DNA from: Lactobacillus bombicola
GTDB lineage: Bacteria > Bacillota > Bacilli > Lactobacillales > Lactobacillaceae
DNA: 64,000 nucleotides
Direction: 5' to 3'
Assembly (NCBI RefSeq): GCF_900112665.1
Contig: NZ_FOMN01000001.1
Span: 248,502 to 312,501, forward strand
The first letter of the stretch is position 1; every line of letters begins with the position of its first letter. The position numbers and the translations under genes were made by a program. Shown one piece after another: positions 18,064-25,389 of the stretch. The notes beneath the pieces were generated by a model that did no database searches, was not told the DNA's origin, and saw only the letters and a list, made by a program, of their open reading frames with translations.

Positions 18064-18567
18064 CTATATTATTAATCCTTTTGGCTTTTGTGGTGTTAAA
18101 TGACAACCTTTACGCTTAGTATAACTTATTCTGCCTTCCTTGGTATAGTATAATTTCCCGTCTATGTCTGCCCATTTACCAACATACGTTTCTGAGGTAA
18201 AAAATACTTGTTTTCTAAAGGACTTCTCTGATAAATTTCCATATTTATTTATCATTGTTTGAGCTTCTTCATAAGATATAGTCAATTCACTTATTGGCCG
18301 TTTACGACCTTTAGCATAATTATCAAATTCTTTTGTACCTCTTACGTGTTTATTATACCCTTCAACATTAAGTTCGTTCCATTCATATTTGCCATCCTTT
18401 TTTGGTTTAGCCTCTTTTGCGTGATTCTCTAAACTGTTGCCCAAATTATTTACGTATTGCTGTTTCCACTCATCAAAGGTCATGTTTTCAACATACGTAC
18501 CCTTACCAGTTTCAGGGTTACGTGCCCATCTTTCGGAACTATCAAGCAAGCCCTCAATGTATGGCAT
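18064..18567 (-). CDS. Phage minor head protein C-terminus carrying an Ntox50-like toxin domain
   Basis: 167 residues from the ATG at 18567, but the same frame continues upstream to about 18636 and encodes KKDGVNYPLIHPYCRCTT, the end of an SPP1-gp7/Mu-F-type minor head protein. Residues 1-40 are the shared stem (IEGLLDSSERWARNPETGKG ... FDEWKQQY). Residues 60-167 (YNKHVRGTKEFDNYAKGRKR ... ISYTKRKGCHLTPQKPKG) resemble polymorphic toxin type 50, a predicted nuclease fold. No ribosome-binding site precedes the stem, so it is a cassette, not a complete gene. Confidence 0.7.
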   Translation of the reverse strand: MPYIEGLLDSSERWARNPETGKGTYVENMTFDEWKQQYVNNLGNSLENHAKEAKPKKDGKYEWNELNVEGYNKHVRGTKEFDNYAKGRKRPISELTISYEEAQTMINKYGNLSEKSFRKQVFFTSETYVGKWADIDGKLYYTKEGRISYTKRKGCHLTPQKPKGLII

Positions 18568-18639
18568 AGTTGTGCATCTACAATAAGGATGAATTAACGG
18601 ATAATTAACGCCGTCTTTTTTGCCGTACGAAAGTAATAA

Positions 18640-18675
18640 AAAAGCTTGTAATCATTGATATTACAAGCTTTTTAA
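18640..18675. repeat. Hairpin repeat H, copy 2
   Basis: AAAGCTTGTAATC / GATATTACAAGCTTT hairpin joined directly to the upstream end of the Ntox50 cassette stem. Same as at 16069 and 24963. May act as a terminator; its fixed place at cassette edges makes it a possible recombination boundary. Confidence 0.7.
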
Positions 18676-18683
18676 ACATATTT

Positions 18684-18696
18684 AAGGAGAGTACAG
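18684..18696. other. Possible attachment-site core
   Basis: AAGGAGAGTACAG is identical to 35152-35164, the 3' end of the tRNA-Ser gene next to the integrase. A 13-base match could be an att core bounding a 16.5-kb element, but chance is not excluded. Confidence 0.4.
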
Positions 18697-18911
18697 TCTA
18701 ATTTATTAAAAATAAATAATTTAACCATCTCACAATCACTGAAATATCAATATTTATAAATTGATTGATCATAATTAATAACAACTAATTACAAAGTCGG
18801 CGAACATTTTGGCGAGCATCACACTATGCTTTTAATTCAATCCTACGTTGTCCAACATATTCTGAAATGTTTTCTATTTAAAAGCTTGAATTAGCAAGTT
18901 TTATAGCACAC

Positions 18912-18945
18912 AAAAAAGCCACTCAGAATCTATTCTGAATGGCAT
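18912..18945 (-). terminator. Terminator after DUF2335 gene
   Basis: Arms GCCACTCAGAAT and ATTCTGAATGGC flanked by A/T runs, 7 bases beyond the stop. Confidence 0.75.
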
Positions 18946-18951
18946 TTAATT

Positions 18952-19464
18952 TTAGTCAATATTATCGTGATCCTTATTGTTAGTTAAATCGTCATTTCCC
19001 GATAACGTATCAATATTATTAGATATAGAACCCATAAATGTAAAAAACGATATTAGTCCTGATGCTCCACCAAAATAAGGATGTCCATTCATAATTAAAT
19101 AAACTGCACCTATAGTAAAAAAGAGAACAAAGCAACCTGTTATAATCAAACTAACCCAAGCTAACCTTCCACGTCTTCTTTGACGTTCTTCTTCTAATTT
19201 TCTTCGTTGCTCAGACTCTGCAATACCATTATCAATAATCTTTTTTGCGGCTCCTTTATAAAGTGCCTCATATCCAGCTAACAACTTCGGGTGAGGAATT
19301 GGACCTGAATACATCGACATTGCCGCAATGATATGTTCCTGCTCATCCTTTGGAATATCAGAATTTTCAACTTGCTTAATAATTTCTTTGTCAAGCTCTT
19401 GCCCTTCCTCATTCTGATTCAAAGTTTGATCAGCTTTAATGTTAATATTCTGTTCCTGACTCAT
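18952..19464 (-). CDS. DUF2335-family membrane protein
   Basis: 170 residues. Acidic N-terminus, then a GPIPHPKLLAGYEALYKGA motif, a basic helix (RRKLEEERQRRRGR) and two membrane helices (WVSLIITGCFVLFFTIGAVYL; GASGLISFFTFMGSI). This is the DUF2335 pattern, a predicted membrane family of phage and bacterial genomes without known function. Its start overlaps the stop of the preceding small gene (TAATG), so the two are coupled. Confidence 0.75.
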   Translation of the reverse strand: MSQEQNINIKADQTLNQNEEGQELDKEIIKQVENSDIPKDEQEHIIAAMSMYSGPIPHPKLLAGYEALYKGAAKKIIDNGIAESEQRRKLEEERQRRRGRLAWVSLIITGCFVLFFTIGAVYLIMNGHPYFGGASGLISFFTFMGSISNNIDTLSGNDDLTNNKDHDNID

Positions 19465-19664
19465 TATTTAAATTTTGATGTCCCATAATCTAAAATTCCA
19501 CGTCTTAAATCATTTCCTACGTTAATCCAGTCTTGTTCAATAAAACCCCCTATAGGAGCCTTTAAAGGTGTTTTATTATGGCTGTAATTATGTCCTGTTC
19601 TATTATAAGATACACTTAAAAGCTTAGTAGCTTTTTTAATTATAATGTTCAATTCAGTAAACAT
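19464..19664 (-). CDS. Hypothetical protein coupled to DUF2335 gene
   Basis: 66 residues behind a GGGAGGT box, TAATG overlap with the DUF2335 gene. Begins MFTELNIIIKKATKLLSVSY; middle part rich in N, G and H; no family recognised. Translational coupling suggests the two proteins work together. Confidence 0.6.
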   Translation of the reverse strand: MFTELNIIIKKATKLLSVSYNRTGHNYSHNKTPLKAPIGGFIEQDWINVGNDLRRGILDYGTSKFK

Positions 19665-19838
19665 ACTAATATACCTCCCTTAGAACTTAGAAAAATACTA
19701 ATTTCTACATCTAACTCTACACATTGCAAACTTATTTGTAAACTATTTTTTGTTCTTACAATCAATCTTAAATTAATTATAAAATTAGTTACAAAGAAAA
19801 AATAAACCATCCCAAACAGCAGTCCATAGTGGCTTATT

Positions 19839-20024
19839 TTATTTGTTCAATTCATTTTCGCGTTGTGCCACATATTTCTTAATGGTTTCCAAGTCTTCTT
19901 GAGTGGCTAAATTTAGAATAAAACTTTTAGCAGTCGAGCGTTTATTTAAATAGCGCTTGCGCTCTTTATTTTTGCTATCCCACTTTCGATTGGCTTTTTC
20001 TCGTGCTTCAGTCAATTTGTTCAT
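19839..20024 (-). CDS. Micro-operon gene C, copy 1 (basic KWD protein)
   Basis: 61 residues with EAREKANRKWDSKNKERKRY then RSTAKSFILNLATQEDLE and a charged end. Highly basic and helical, possibly DNA- or RNA-binding. Homologues at 22529-22720 and 25020-25085. Start overlaps the stop of gene B (TAATG). No named family. Confidence 0.65.
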   Translation of the reverse strand: MNKLTEAREKANRKWDSKNKERKRYLNKRSTAKSFILNLATQEDLETIKKYVAQRENELNK

Positions 20025-20116
20025 TAAAATAAAACCTTTCTTATCGTAAATAATATTATTGCTATAATAATTGCCAAAAATGCAGATGTATAATATTTCT
20101 TTTCTTTATCACTCAT
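20024..20116 (-). CDS. Micro-operon gene B, copy 1 (30-aa membrane peptide)
   Basis: MSDKEKKYYTSAFLAIIIAI followed by ILFTIRKVLF: a charged start, one membrane helix and a basic end. Stop overlaps the start of gene C. The same peptide recurs frameshifted at 22717-22805 and longer at 25073-25219. Size and shape resemble type I toxin or small holin-like peptides; that is inference only. Confidence 0.6.
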   Translation of the reverse strand: MSDKEKKYYTSAFLAIIIAIILFTIRKVLF

Positions 20117-20164
20117 GTTATTATTTAGATGACAAAGTAGTGAGGACTTATCCTCACTACTCAG

Positions 20165-20305
20165 TTATTTCAAAAATGCTTTTACAAGACTTCTGATAAG
20201 CCTTAGTAACTCAACTACTGGGGCTGACCAAGCTGCTATTGCTGTATATTTAGCAATTTTAGCTTGAGTTTCTTGTTGAAGCATTTTTTTCTTTTTCTTT
20301 GCCAC
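20165..20305 (-). CDS. Micro-operon gene A, copy 1 (46-aa basic peptide)
   Basis: GTG start behind a near-perfect AAGGAGGTGA box. Lysine-rich beginning (AKKKKKMLQQETQAKIAKY) and an amphipathic, tryptophan-containing end (AWSAPVVELLRLIRSLVKAF). The ribosome-binding region is conserved before the copies at 22852 and 25252. Could act at membranes; function unknown. Confidence 0.6.
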   Translation of the reverse strand: MAKKKKKMLQQETQAKIAKYTAIAAWSAPVVELLRLIRSLVKAFLK

Positions 20306-20396
20306 CTATTTCTCACCTCCTTACATATTATATAACACACTATCGAGCGTATATTGTAAATAATATCTGACAATTAATTTATATTTTTATACATGA

Positions 20397-20437
20397 AAAA
20401 TAAGCACTCCAGGAATTACTCCCAGAGTGCTTATTTA
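20397..20437. terminator. Terminator-like hairpin
   Basis: Arms AATAAGCACTC and GAGTGCTTATT. Confidence 0.7.
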
Positions 20438-20544
20438 ATATTTTGTAAAAAAGCGCTTTTTTTAAATTTTCATTAGTAAATTTACTTCGTAATTTGCAAA
20501 AACCAGATTTTTTAACAAATTAAAATTAAACGTAATTTTAAGCA

Positions 20545-20586
20545 CAAAAAAGCCACTCACGTTACTTCCTGAATGGCTTTTATTTT
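20545..20586. terminator. Terminator-like hairpin
   Basis: Arms AAAAGCCACTCA and TGAATGGCTTTT with T-runs; probably separates the micro-operon from the hicAB promoter. Confidence 0.65.
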
Positions 20587-20676
20587 TCAATGTAAAAATA
20601 ACTCGACCAATTAAAGATAGTAAGAGTGCTGACCATTATAACACATCAAAAAATCAAAACTTTATTTTTAGTCCTA

Positions 20677-20708
20677 TTGACTTTTATACGTAAATTACGT
20701 ATAAAAGT
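20677..20708 (+). promoter_or_regulatory. hicAB-1 promoter inside a perfect palindrome
   Basis: TTGACT (20677-20682), 17 bases, TATAAA (20700-20705). A 29-base perfect inverted repeat with core TACGTAAATTACGTA (20680-20708) covers spacer and -10, the expected place for a HicB operator. Confidence 0.8.
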
Positions 20709-20740
20709 TATATAAAGTTGAGAAGGGAGGAATAACAGAT

Positions 20741-20925
20741 ATGACAATGAAACCACAACAAATAGTAAAATTGTTGATGAAAAACGGTTTTGTGAAAAAA
20801 CGCAAGAATGGAACCTCACATTTAATAATGTATAACAAAAATAAAAATATCTCAGTTCCAGTTCCCATTCATGGCGGCAAAGAATCACGCAAGACGCAAT
20901 TCTGAAAGAAGCAGGCTTAAAATAA
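20741..20925 (+). pseudogene. hicA: HicA toxin, frameshifted near its end
   Basis: AAGGGAGG box, then 54 codons of a HicA mRNA interferase including the active-site region KRKNGTSHLIMY and HGGKE. A small deletion shifts the frame so it ends early at 20905; the lost tail (DAILKEAGLK) is readable in another frame to 20925. The toxin is probably weak or dead while hicB downstream is intact. Confidence 0.75.
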
Positions 20926-20976
20926 GCCTTCTTTGCTATATCTGTTATCCTTTAAAAAATAGAGGTGTAAAAAATT

Positions 20977-21375
20977 ATGCAAGAAAAAGATCTATTAACA
21001 TATCCAGTAGTTATTTGGGCTGCTGAAAAAGGCTATAATGTTTTTGTTCCAGATTTAGGGGAAAAAGGTCTAGCGACACAAGGAACCAGCTTAGATAATG
21101 CTATCTATATGGCAGGCGATTTAATTGGCTGTATGCTAGCTGATACCACCAACTATCCGAAAGCAACACCGCTTAATGAAGTTGACATTCCTGCCGAGGC
21201 TAAAAAAGCAATCACAACACTTGTACCTGTCAATATTAAAGATTATAGAAAACGGGCATCAAAGACAGTCAGAAAAACAGTATCCTTACCAGAATATTTG
21301 GTGGATTTAGGAAAAAAAGAAAAAATTAATTTTTCTAAAATTTTAACTGAAGCATTAGAAAGCAGATTACTATAA
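20977..21375 (+). CDS. hicB: HicB antitoxin 1
   Basis: 132 residues. N-terminal partially degraded RNase H-like fold (YPVVIWAAEKGYNVFVPDL) that binds HicA, and a C-terminal ribbon-helix-helix (KTVSLPEYLVDLGKKEKINF). It would bind the palindrome upstream. Start supported by a GAGGTG box. Confidence 0.85.
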   Translation: MQEKDLLTYPVVIWAAEKGYNVFVPDLGEKGLATQGTSLDNAIYMAGDLIGCMLADTTNYPKATPLNEVDIPAEAKKAITTLVPVNIKDYRKRASKTVRKTVSLPEYLVDLGKKEKINFSKILTEALESRLL

Positions 21376-21556
21376 CTAGACCAGTACCAACTTTACATAA
21401 TGTGCATTATCGGAAATACCTAAAAAATACTACTAAGTCAAGGCTGATAATTGCCCATGATAAAACTTTGTGAAATTATCATGTTTCACACTTAATAATC
21501 CTAATTTTATAGGGTTCCTTTTTTCGTCCAAAATACAATTTCACAAAGTATACCAA

Positions 21557-21600
21557 TTGCATAAATTCCTTGTTGTGCTAAAATACGTATATAGGCGTAT
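21557..21600 (+). promoter_or_regulatory. hicA-2 promoter and operator
   Basis: TTGCAT (21557-21562), 16 bases, TAAAAT (21579-21584), followed by the imperfect repeat AATACGTATATAGGCGTATT (21581-21600). The ACGTA/GCGTA core recalls the hicAB-1 palindrome. Confidence 0.6.
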
Positions 21601-21649
21601 TGTTTATTTGTGAATAAAAAATAATTATGCACGTTAAAGGAGGAAAAAT

Positions 21650-21844
21650 ATGACGGAACATAGCGCCAAAGAAATCATTAACTTAATTAAGAAAAAGGGA
21701 TATGAAGAGCATCATACAACTGGTGACCACCATATCTATAAGAATAAATCCGGAAAAATGATTTCTATTCCCTACACTCACTTGAAAGATAGTATTAGCA
21801 TTGGGACGTATAAATCAATCGTCAGAATGCTTGATAGTAAGTAA
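21650..21844 (+). CDS. hicA: HicA mRNA interferase toxin 2
   Basis: 64 residues, AAAGGAGG box. HicA double-stranded-RBD-like fold with the active-site histidines in TTGDHHIYKN and a complete C-terminus (GTYKSIVRMLDSK). Appears functional. Cleaves mRNA unless bound by HicB. Confidence 0.85.
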   Translation: MTEHSAKEIINLIKKKGYEEHHTTGDHHIYKNKSGKMISIPYTHLKDSISIGTYKSIVRMLDSK

Positions 21845-21879
21845 TTACTTAAAAAGACAGTCATAACTGTTTTTTTTTA

Positions 21880-21909
21880 TTGACTTATATGCGTACTAAT
21901 GCGTATAAT
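21880..21909 (+). promoter_or_regulatory. Separate promoter of hicB-2
   Basis: TTGACT (21880-21885), 18 bases, TATAAT (21904-21909), with two ATGCGTA copies in and around the spacer. A second promoter for the antitoxin alone is known from hicAB loci. Confidence 0.7.
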
Positions 21910-21946
21910 ATTGTTAATAAAAAATAAAAAGAGAGGTAAAATTAAA

Positions 21947-22363
21947 ATGTATAAAGGGACAAAATACTACAAAGAAAAATTTTATACATATCCTGCGGTA
22001 CTAGATGATTCTGAAAATGAAAAAGGTACATATACTGTAACGTTTCCAGATGTGCCAGGTGCTATCGGAGAGGGAAAAGGTATTTCTGAAGCTATTGCCA
22101 GTGGTAAAGAGGGCTTAGAATCTATTTTGATTGCTTCAAATGAGCTATATACTAATAGTCCAATTGAAAAAGTAAAAAAAGACAATCCTAATAAAATTGT
22201 CACATATATTTTAGCCGATATGGAAGAAGCTAGAGAAATCACTAAACCAGCGACTGTTAAAAAGAATACAACTATCCCAAGAGATTTAGCCATTAAAGGT
22301 GAAAAAGCAGGAGTTAACTTTTCAAAGTTATTAACTGATGCTTTACGCGTTAAATTAAGTTAA
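21947..22363 (+). CDS. hicB: HicB antitoxin 2
   Basis: 138 residues from the ATG at 21947 (GAGAGGT box); a longer frame from 21899 lacks a ribosome-binding site. HicB-type fold (YTVTFPDVPGAIGEGKGISEA) and C-terminal ribbon-helix-helix (NTTIPRDLAIKGEKAGVNF). Intact pair with hicA-2. Confidence 0.85.
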   Translation: MYKGTKYYKEKFYTYPAVLDDSENEKGTYTVTFPDVPGAIGEGKGISEAIASGKEGLESILIASNELYTNSPIEKVKKDNPNKIVTYILADMEEAREITKPATVKKNTTIPRDLAIKGEKAGVNFSKLLTDALRVKLS

Positions 22364-22462
22364 AAAAGCGGGTGACTTTTTTAATTTATCAAGGATTTTT
22401 TGCAAAAAAATCAAAAAGATGTATAATACTTTTACTCCGATGTTTTCGGTCTTAACTTTATA

Positions 22463-22500
22463 AAAAAGACGCCTAGATTAATTTCTAGGCGTCTTTTTTA
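22463..22500 (+). terminator. Terminator of hicAB-2
   Basis: Arms AAAGACGCCTAGA and TCTAGGCGTCTTT with T-run. Confidence 0.85.
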
Positions 22501-22528
22501 TAAAGTTTAATTCATCAATAATGTCTGG

Positions 22529-22720
22529 TTATAGTATCCAACAATTTTGTTCTTTATCGAACTCTAAAGTGCCGTATTTCTCTTCGTCTAAATCCTCGCT
22601 GGTAGCAAAGCGACGAATGAAACTCTTGGCTTGTGACCTGTAGACTAAATATTTTTTTCGGTCTTTATTCTTCTCGTCCCACTTTTTATTAGCACGTTTC
22701 TTTGCTTCACTTAAAGTCAT
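22529..22720 (-). CDS. Micro-operon gene C, copy 2
   Basis: 63 residues sharing EAKKRANKKWDEKNKDRKKY, RSQAKSFIRRFATSEDLD with copy 1; C-terminus differs. Start overlaps the end of the damaged gene B. Confidence 0.65.
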   Translation of the reverse strand: MTLSEAKKRANKKWDEKNKDRKKYLVYRSQAKSFIRRFATSEDLDEEKYGTLEFDKEQNCWIL

Positions 22721-22805
22721 AATAATTCACCAATTTCGAATAATATTATTCCAAGCAAGATAGCAATTATTGCTGATCTATAGTACTTTTTTCTTTATCA
22801 GTCAT
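22717..22805 (-). pseudogene. Micro-operon gene B, copy 2, frameshifted
   Basis: Begins MTDKEK; a one-base change shifts the frame, after which KYYRSAIIAILLGIILFEIG continues to a TGA overlapping the start of gene C. Confidence 0.5.
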
Positions 22806-22851
22806 GTTATAATAGATAGCAAAGAGTGGAATTTAGCTCCACATCTTTTGG

Positions 22852-22920
22852 TTATTTACAAAAGGCTTTAGCAATTTTTTCATTTGATTCTTGTTGAAGT
22901 CTTTTTTGCTTCTTTGCCAT
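22852..22920 (-). CDS. Micro-operon gene A, copy 2 (22 aa)
   Basis: MAKKQKRLQQESNEKIAKAF behind the same GAGGTGAGAGAT leader as the other copies. It lacks the amphipathic end of copy 1, so probably truncated. Confidence 0.5.
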   Translation of the reverse strand: MAKKQKRLQQESNEKIAKAFCK

Positions 22921-23087
22921 CTATCTCTCACCTCTTTACATATTATATAACGCACTACATAACGTGTACTGTCAACTATTTTTTTAAAAAAAGCCACCCT
23001 AGTTTTACATAGAGTGACTTCAAAAAGGAATTAAATCATGCGATAAAAATTTAATTCATATTACATTCGTATATAAGTATACATCAA

Positions 23088-23792
23088 CTATTTAGTTAAT
23101 GCAATATTTAGCCCGCTAAAACCTTTGGTCAAATCCTTAGCAAACTTGGCTTTTGATATGCCAATTTTAGGCAAGTATTGCCAAGGGTCAGTATGGTCTG
23201 TATTACTGTAGCCATGTTGCACAAGCCAAGAGTGGGTTTTGATGCCACGATATGAATTAGTGTCTAGAGCTAATGGTATGCCATACTTTTTAGCTGACCA
23301 TCTGAGCCAGTTTACATAGTGTTTGTAGGCTTTTAGGGCTCGTCTGTGATTGCTGAACTCGCACAATTCAATCTGGACTGGTGCCAAACTTTTAGCAGGA
23401 CTACCAGCACCCCAAGCTACATATCCAAGTTCTCCCACTTGATATATGCTTTTGTCGTCAATTACCAAATGCACGTAAGTCTGGCTAACATTGATGCCAT
23501 TTTTCATGTTGCGGGAAATAGCCCAGGCTTCTCCATTTGGTGTAGCGGTTGAGTGAGCAATAATAAGTTTCGGTGTTGCCAGTTGTGAACTTCCTTCATT
23601 GTCACCAGTTTGCTTTTTGAGCGTCTTTAAATCCTTGTCACGCTCTGCAATTTGGCTTTGTAGCGACTCATTGATCTTGCCTAGCTCATCTGTCTTAGCT
23701 TTCATTGCCTCAACATCAGCGCCATGTAGGCTCATGACCTTGTCAATCTGTTCATCGTTTAAAGCTAATTTTTTTAATTCTTCACGTTTCAT
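23088..23792 (-). CDS. Chimera: phage scaffold (gp20-like) N-terminus fused in frame to an endolysin amidase
   Basis: 234 residues. Residues 1-70 (MKREELKKLALNDEQIDKVM ... coiled coil to GDNEG) are the start of a phage scaffold/minor structural protein, also present as fragments at 16218 and 26971. From about residue 73 (LATPKLIIAHSTATPNGEAW) it is an Amidase_2-type N-acetylmuramoyl-L-alanine amidase with zinc ligands H in IIAHSTA, H in TYVHLV and the TDHTDPWQY site. No cell-wall-binding repeats follow. Such a fusion is not a normal phage gene and probably arose by deletion between the head and lysis genes. Confidence 0.75.
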   Translation of the reverse strand: MKREELKKLALNDEQIDKVMSLHGADVEAMKAKTDELGKINESLQSQIAERDKDLKTLKKQTGDNEGSSQLATPKLIIAHSTATPNGEAWAISRNMKNGINVSQTYVHLVIDDKSIYQVGELGYVAWGAGSPAKSLAPVQIELCEFSNHRRALKAYKHYVNWLRWSAKKYGIPLALDTNSYRGIKTHSWLVQHGYSNTDHTDPWQYLPKIGISKAKFAKDLTKGFSGLNIALTK

Positions 23793-23880
23793 CTTATTTC
23801 CTCTTTCGCAATCTTTTACGTGGGGCGACCACTTTCAAGGTATAAAAAATAAGCCTTTTTACGCCATGCTCAGGGCAAAT
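23793..23880 (-). repeat. Conserved leader before gp20-like genes
   Basis: The segment with CCTTGAAAGTGGTCGCCCC and GCCCTGAGCATGGCGTAAAA recurs before the gp20 fragment at 27080-27168 and partly at 25493-25520. It is a second homology arm shared by the cassettes. Confidence 0.65.
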
Positions 23881-23913
23881 TTTGAGTACAAAAAAAGCAA
23901 CTAGAACAGTTGC

Positions 23914-24078
23914 TTAAATATATTTAATTATTCCATTTTCATTGGGCTTGCATGATTGATTCATTGTTTTTTGATATTCATCAAATTCTTCTTTAACCCA
24001 ATTAGGAGCATTTTTTTCTATTACCGCACCACTGTCAGTATAGTGCCAGTATTTATATCCCTTTGGTATGTCCAGCAT
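23914..24078 (-). CDS. Small protein coupled to the metallopeptidase toxin (immunity candidate)
   Basis: 54 residues, starting inside the toxin end (26-base overlap). Contains GYKYWHYTDSGAVIEKNAPN. The gene behind the ADP-ribosyltransferase cassette (27199-27428) has a similar beginning (YSDLRWHLPGGAKVIGRDHP), so both may belong to one small family. No known family recognised. Confidence 0.55.
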   Translation of the reverse strand: MLDIPKGYKYWHYTDSGAVIEKNAPNWVKEEFDEYQKTMNQSCKPNENGIIKYI

Positions 24079-24928
24079 TGTTTATTACCTCCAGTGCCAT
24101 TTTTTCAAAGTAAGCTTTGAACTCTTTTGCTTGGTTTCCAGGCGTTGATCCATATGCTTCTGCCATTATCTCTGCAAATGGTTCTGCTAAACTATTTGAT
24201 TTCATATAACTACTGTAAGCATAATCACTTATTTTTTTAATGTCAATAGTTTTTGAATCTTCTTTCATCTTGCCAAATATTGCGGTAGAAAAATCACTGC
24301 CTGATAGTTTTGAAAGCTGTCTATCAATATGATGAGAAAACTCATGTAGCATCACATGATTTGCATCCGAATTGTTTGAGAGCCAATGACTTTTTACCAT
24401 TTTACTTACTGAGTCTTTAAGCTCTGCTTCACTTTTAAACCATTTGACATTTAAACCAAATTCATACGGCATTTTGCTTTTAACATATGAGGAATAACAA
24501 GCAATAGTATTGCCCATTTTGGAAGGAGGATATGCTGTTAATGTTGGTATTTTATCTGGCAGTGCATCATACAGATTACTGAATTGTCCAACAGTCTTTA
24601 TTGTTTCTTTAAGTGCTGTTCTAGACAACTTAGTACGACTGGTTTCTTTTAACTGCATTCCAAATTTATCAGTAATATACTGCCTCATTTCAAGCTCTGT
24701 AGCCTTATCAAGATTGATATCATGAAACGGCTTAGGTTTTAACAAACTAGCAGTATAGCCCTGTTTCTGTCCATCGACATATTGCTTTTTCCACTCATCA
24801 AAGGTCATGTTTTCAACATATTCACCCTTACCAGTTTCAGGGTTACGTGCCAATCTTTCGGAACTATCAGGCAAGCCCTCGATGTAAGGAACTGTTGTAC
24901 ACCTACAATAAGGATGAATTAACGCCAT
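24053..24928 (-). CDS. Phage head-protein stem carrying a zinc metallopeptidase toxin-like domain
   Basis: 291 residues. Residues 1-50 are the shared stem (HPYCRCTT ... ETGKGEYVEN ... FDEWKKQY). The rest is a new domain with HEFSHH at 195-200 and a downstream LAEPFAEIMAEAYG that can give the third zinc ligand: the HExxH...E pattern of polymorphic-toxin metallopeptidases. The ATG at 24928 was created by an 11-base deletion between GTTAATT repeats that removed NYP from the stem; no ribosome-binding site is evident. A small gene overlaps its end. Confidence 0.75.
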   Translation of the reverse strand: MALIHPYCRCTTVPYIEGLPDSSERLARNPETGKGEYVENMTFDEWKKQYVDGQKQGYTASLLKPKPFHDINLDKATELEMRQYITDKFGMQLKETSRTKLSRTALKETIKTVGQFSNLYDALPDKIPTLTAYPPSKMGNTIACYSSYVKSKMPYEFGLNVKWFKSEAELKDSVSKMVKSHWLSNNSDANHVMLHEFSHHIDRQLSKLSGSDFSTAIFGKMKEDSKTIDIKKISDYAYSSYMKSNSLAEPFAEIMAEAYGSTPGNQAKEFKAYFEKMALEVINNAGHTKGI

Positions 24929-24962
24929 CTTTTTTGCCGTGCGTTTGCCGTGCGAAAGTAAT

Positions 24963-25000
24963 AAAAAAGCTTGTAATTATTGATATTACAAGCTTTTTTA
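24963..25000. repeat. Hairpin repeat H, copy 3
   Basis: AAGCTTGTAATTA / GATATTACAAGCTT hairpin directly adjoining the head-protein stem, as at 18640. On its other side it cuts micro-operon gene C. Confidence 0.7.
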
Positions 25001-25019
25001 AAATATTTAAGTGAAGAAG

Positions 25020-25085
25020 CTTTACTCTATTTTTATCGTTCCATTTTTTATTAGCACGTTTCTTTGCTTCACTTATTTTGCCCAT
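25020..25085 (-). pseudogene. Micro-operon gene C, copy 3, truncated
   Basis: MGKISEAKKRANKKWNDKNR matches the other C genes; after about 20 codons the sequence changes to the hairpin and toxin cassette. Confidence 0.65.
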
Positions 25086-25219
25086 AAAATTATTCCGCCA
25101 ATAATTGCCATAATTGATATTAATAATAGCAACCGTTTTGGGTAAAATTGAAAATTAGTTTTAACAATACCGTTTTTATTTTTTAGGGGCCTTTCCCGAT
25201 GGTAATAATAGTTTTTCAT
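25073..25219 (-). CDS. Micro-operon gene B, copy 3 (48-aa membrane peptide)
   Basis: GGAGGGA box. Basic N-terminal half (KNYYYHRERPLKNKNG) and a C-terminal membrane helix (LLLLISIMAIIGGIILW). Its stop overlaps the start of the truncated C gene, as in copy 1. Confidence 0.55.
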   Translation of the reverse strand: MKNYYYHRERPLKNKNGIVKTNFQFYPKRLLLLISIMAIIGGIILWAK

Positions 25220-25251
25220 TGTAAATTCCCTCCATAGCATTTATAATTAAC

Positions 25252-25389
25252 TTAGATATGGCAAAGAAGGCAATGCCTTCCTTGCCTGTCTTGTTTCTCG
25301 TATGAGATATGATATTCAAAAGCTACAAAATAGAGGTTGATTCTGATGGTTATCTCTACTGTAGCTTTTTTCTTTTTCCGTTTTTTCAT
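25252..25389 (-). CDS. Micro-operon gene A, copy 3 (diverged)
   Basis: Starts MKKRKKKKA behind the same GGAGGTGAGAGAT leader. After nine codons it no longer resembles copies 1 and 2, and a hairpin overlaps it, so the remainder may be non-coding. Confidence 0.35.
   Translation of the reverse strand: MKKRKKKKATVEITIRINLYFVAFEYHISYEKQDRQGRHCLLCHI

Noticed and set aside
20646..20888. 80-residue minus-strand frame across the hicA-1 promoter
   Set aside because: It lies antisense to hicA-1 and its operator; no ribosome-binding site.
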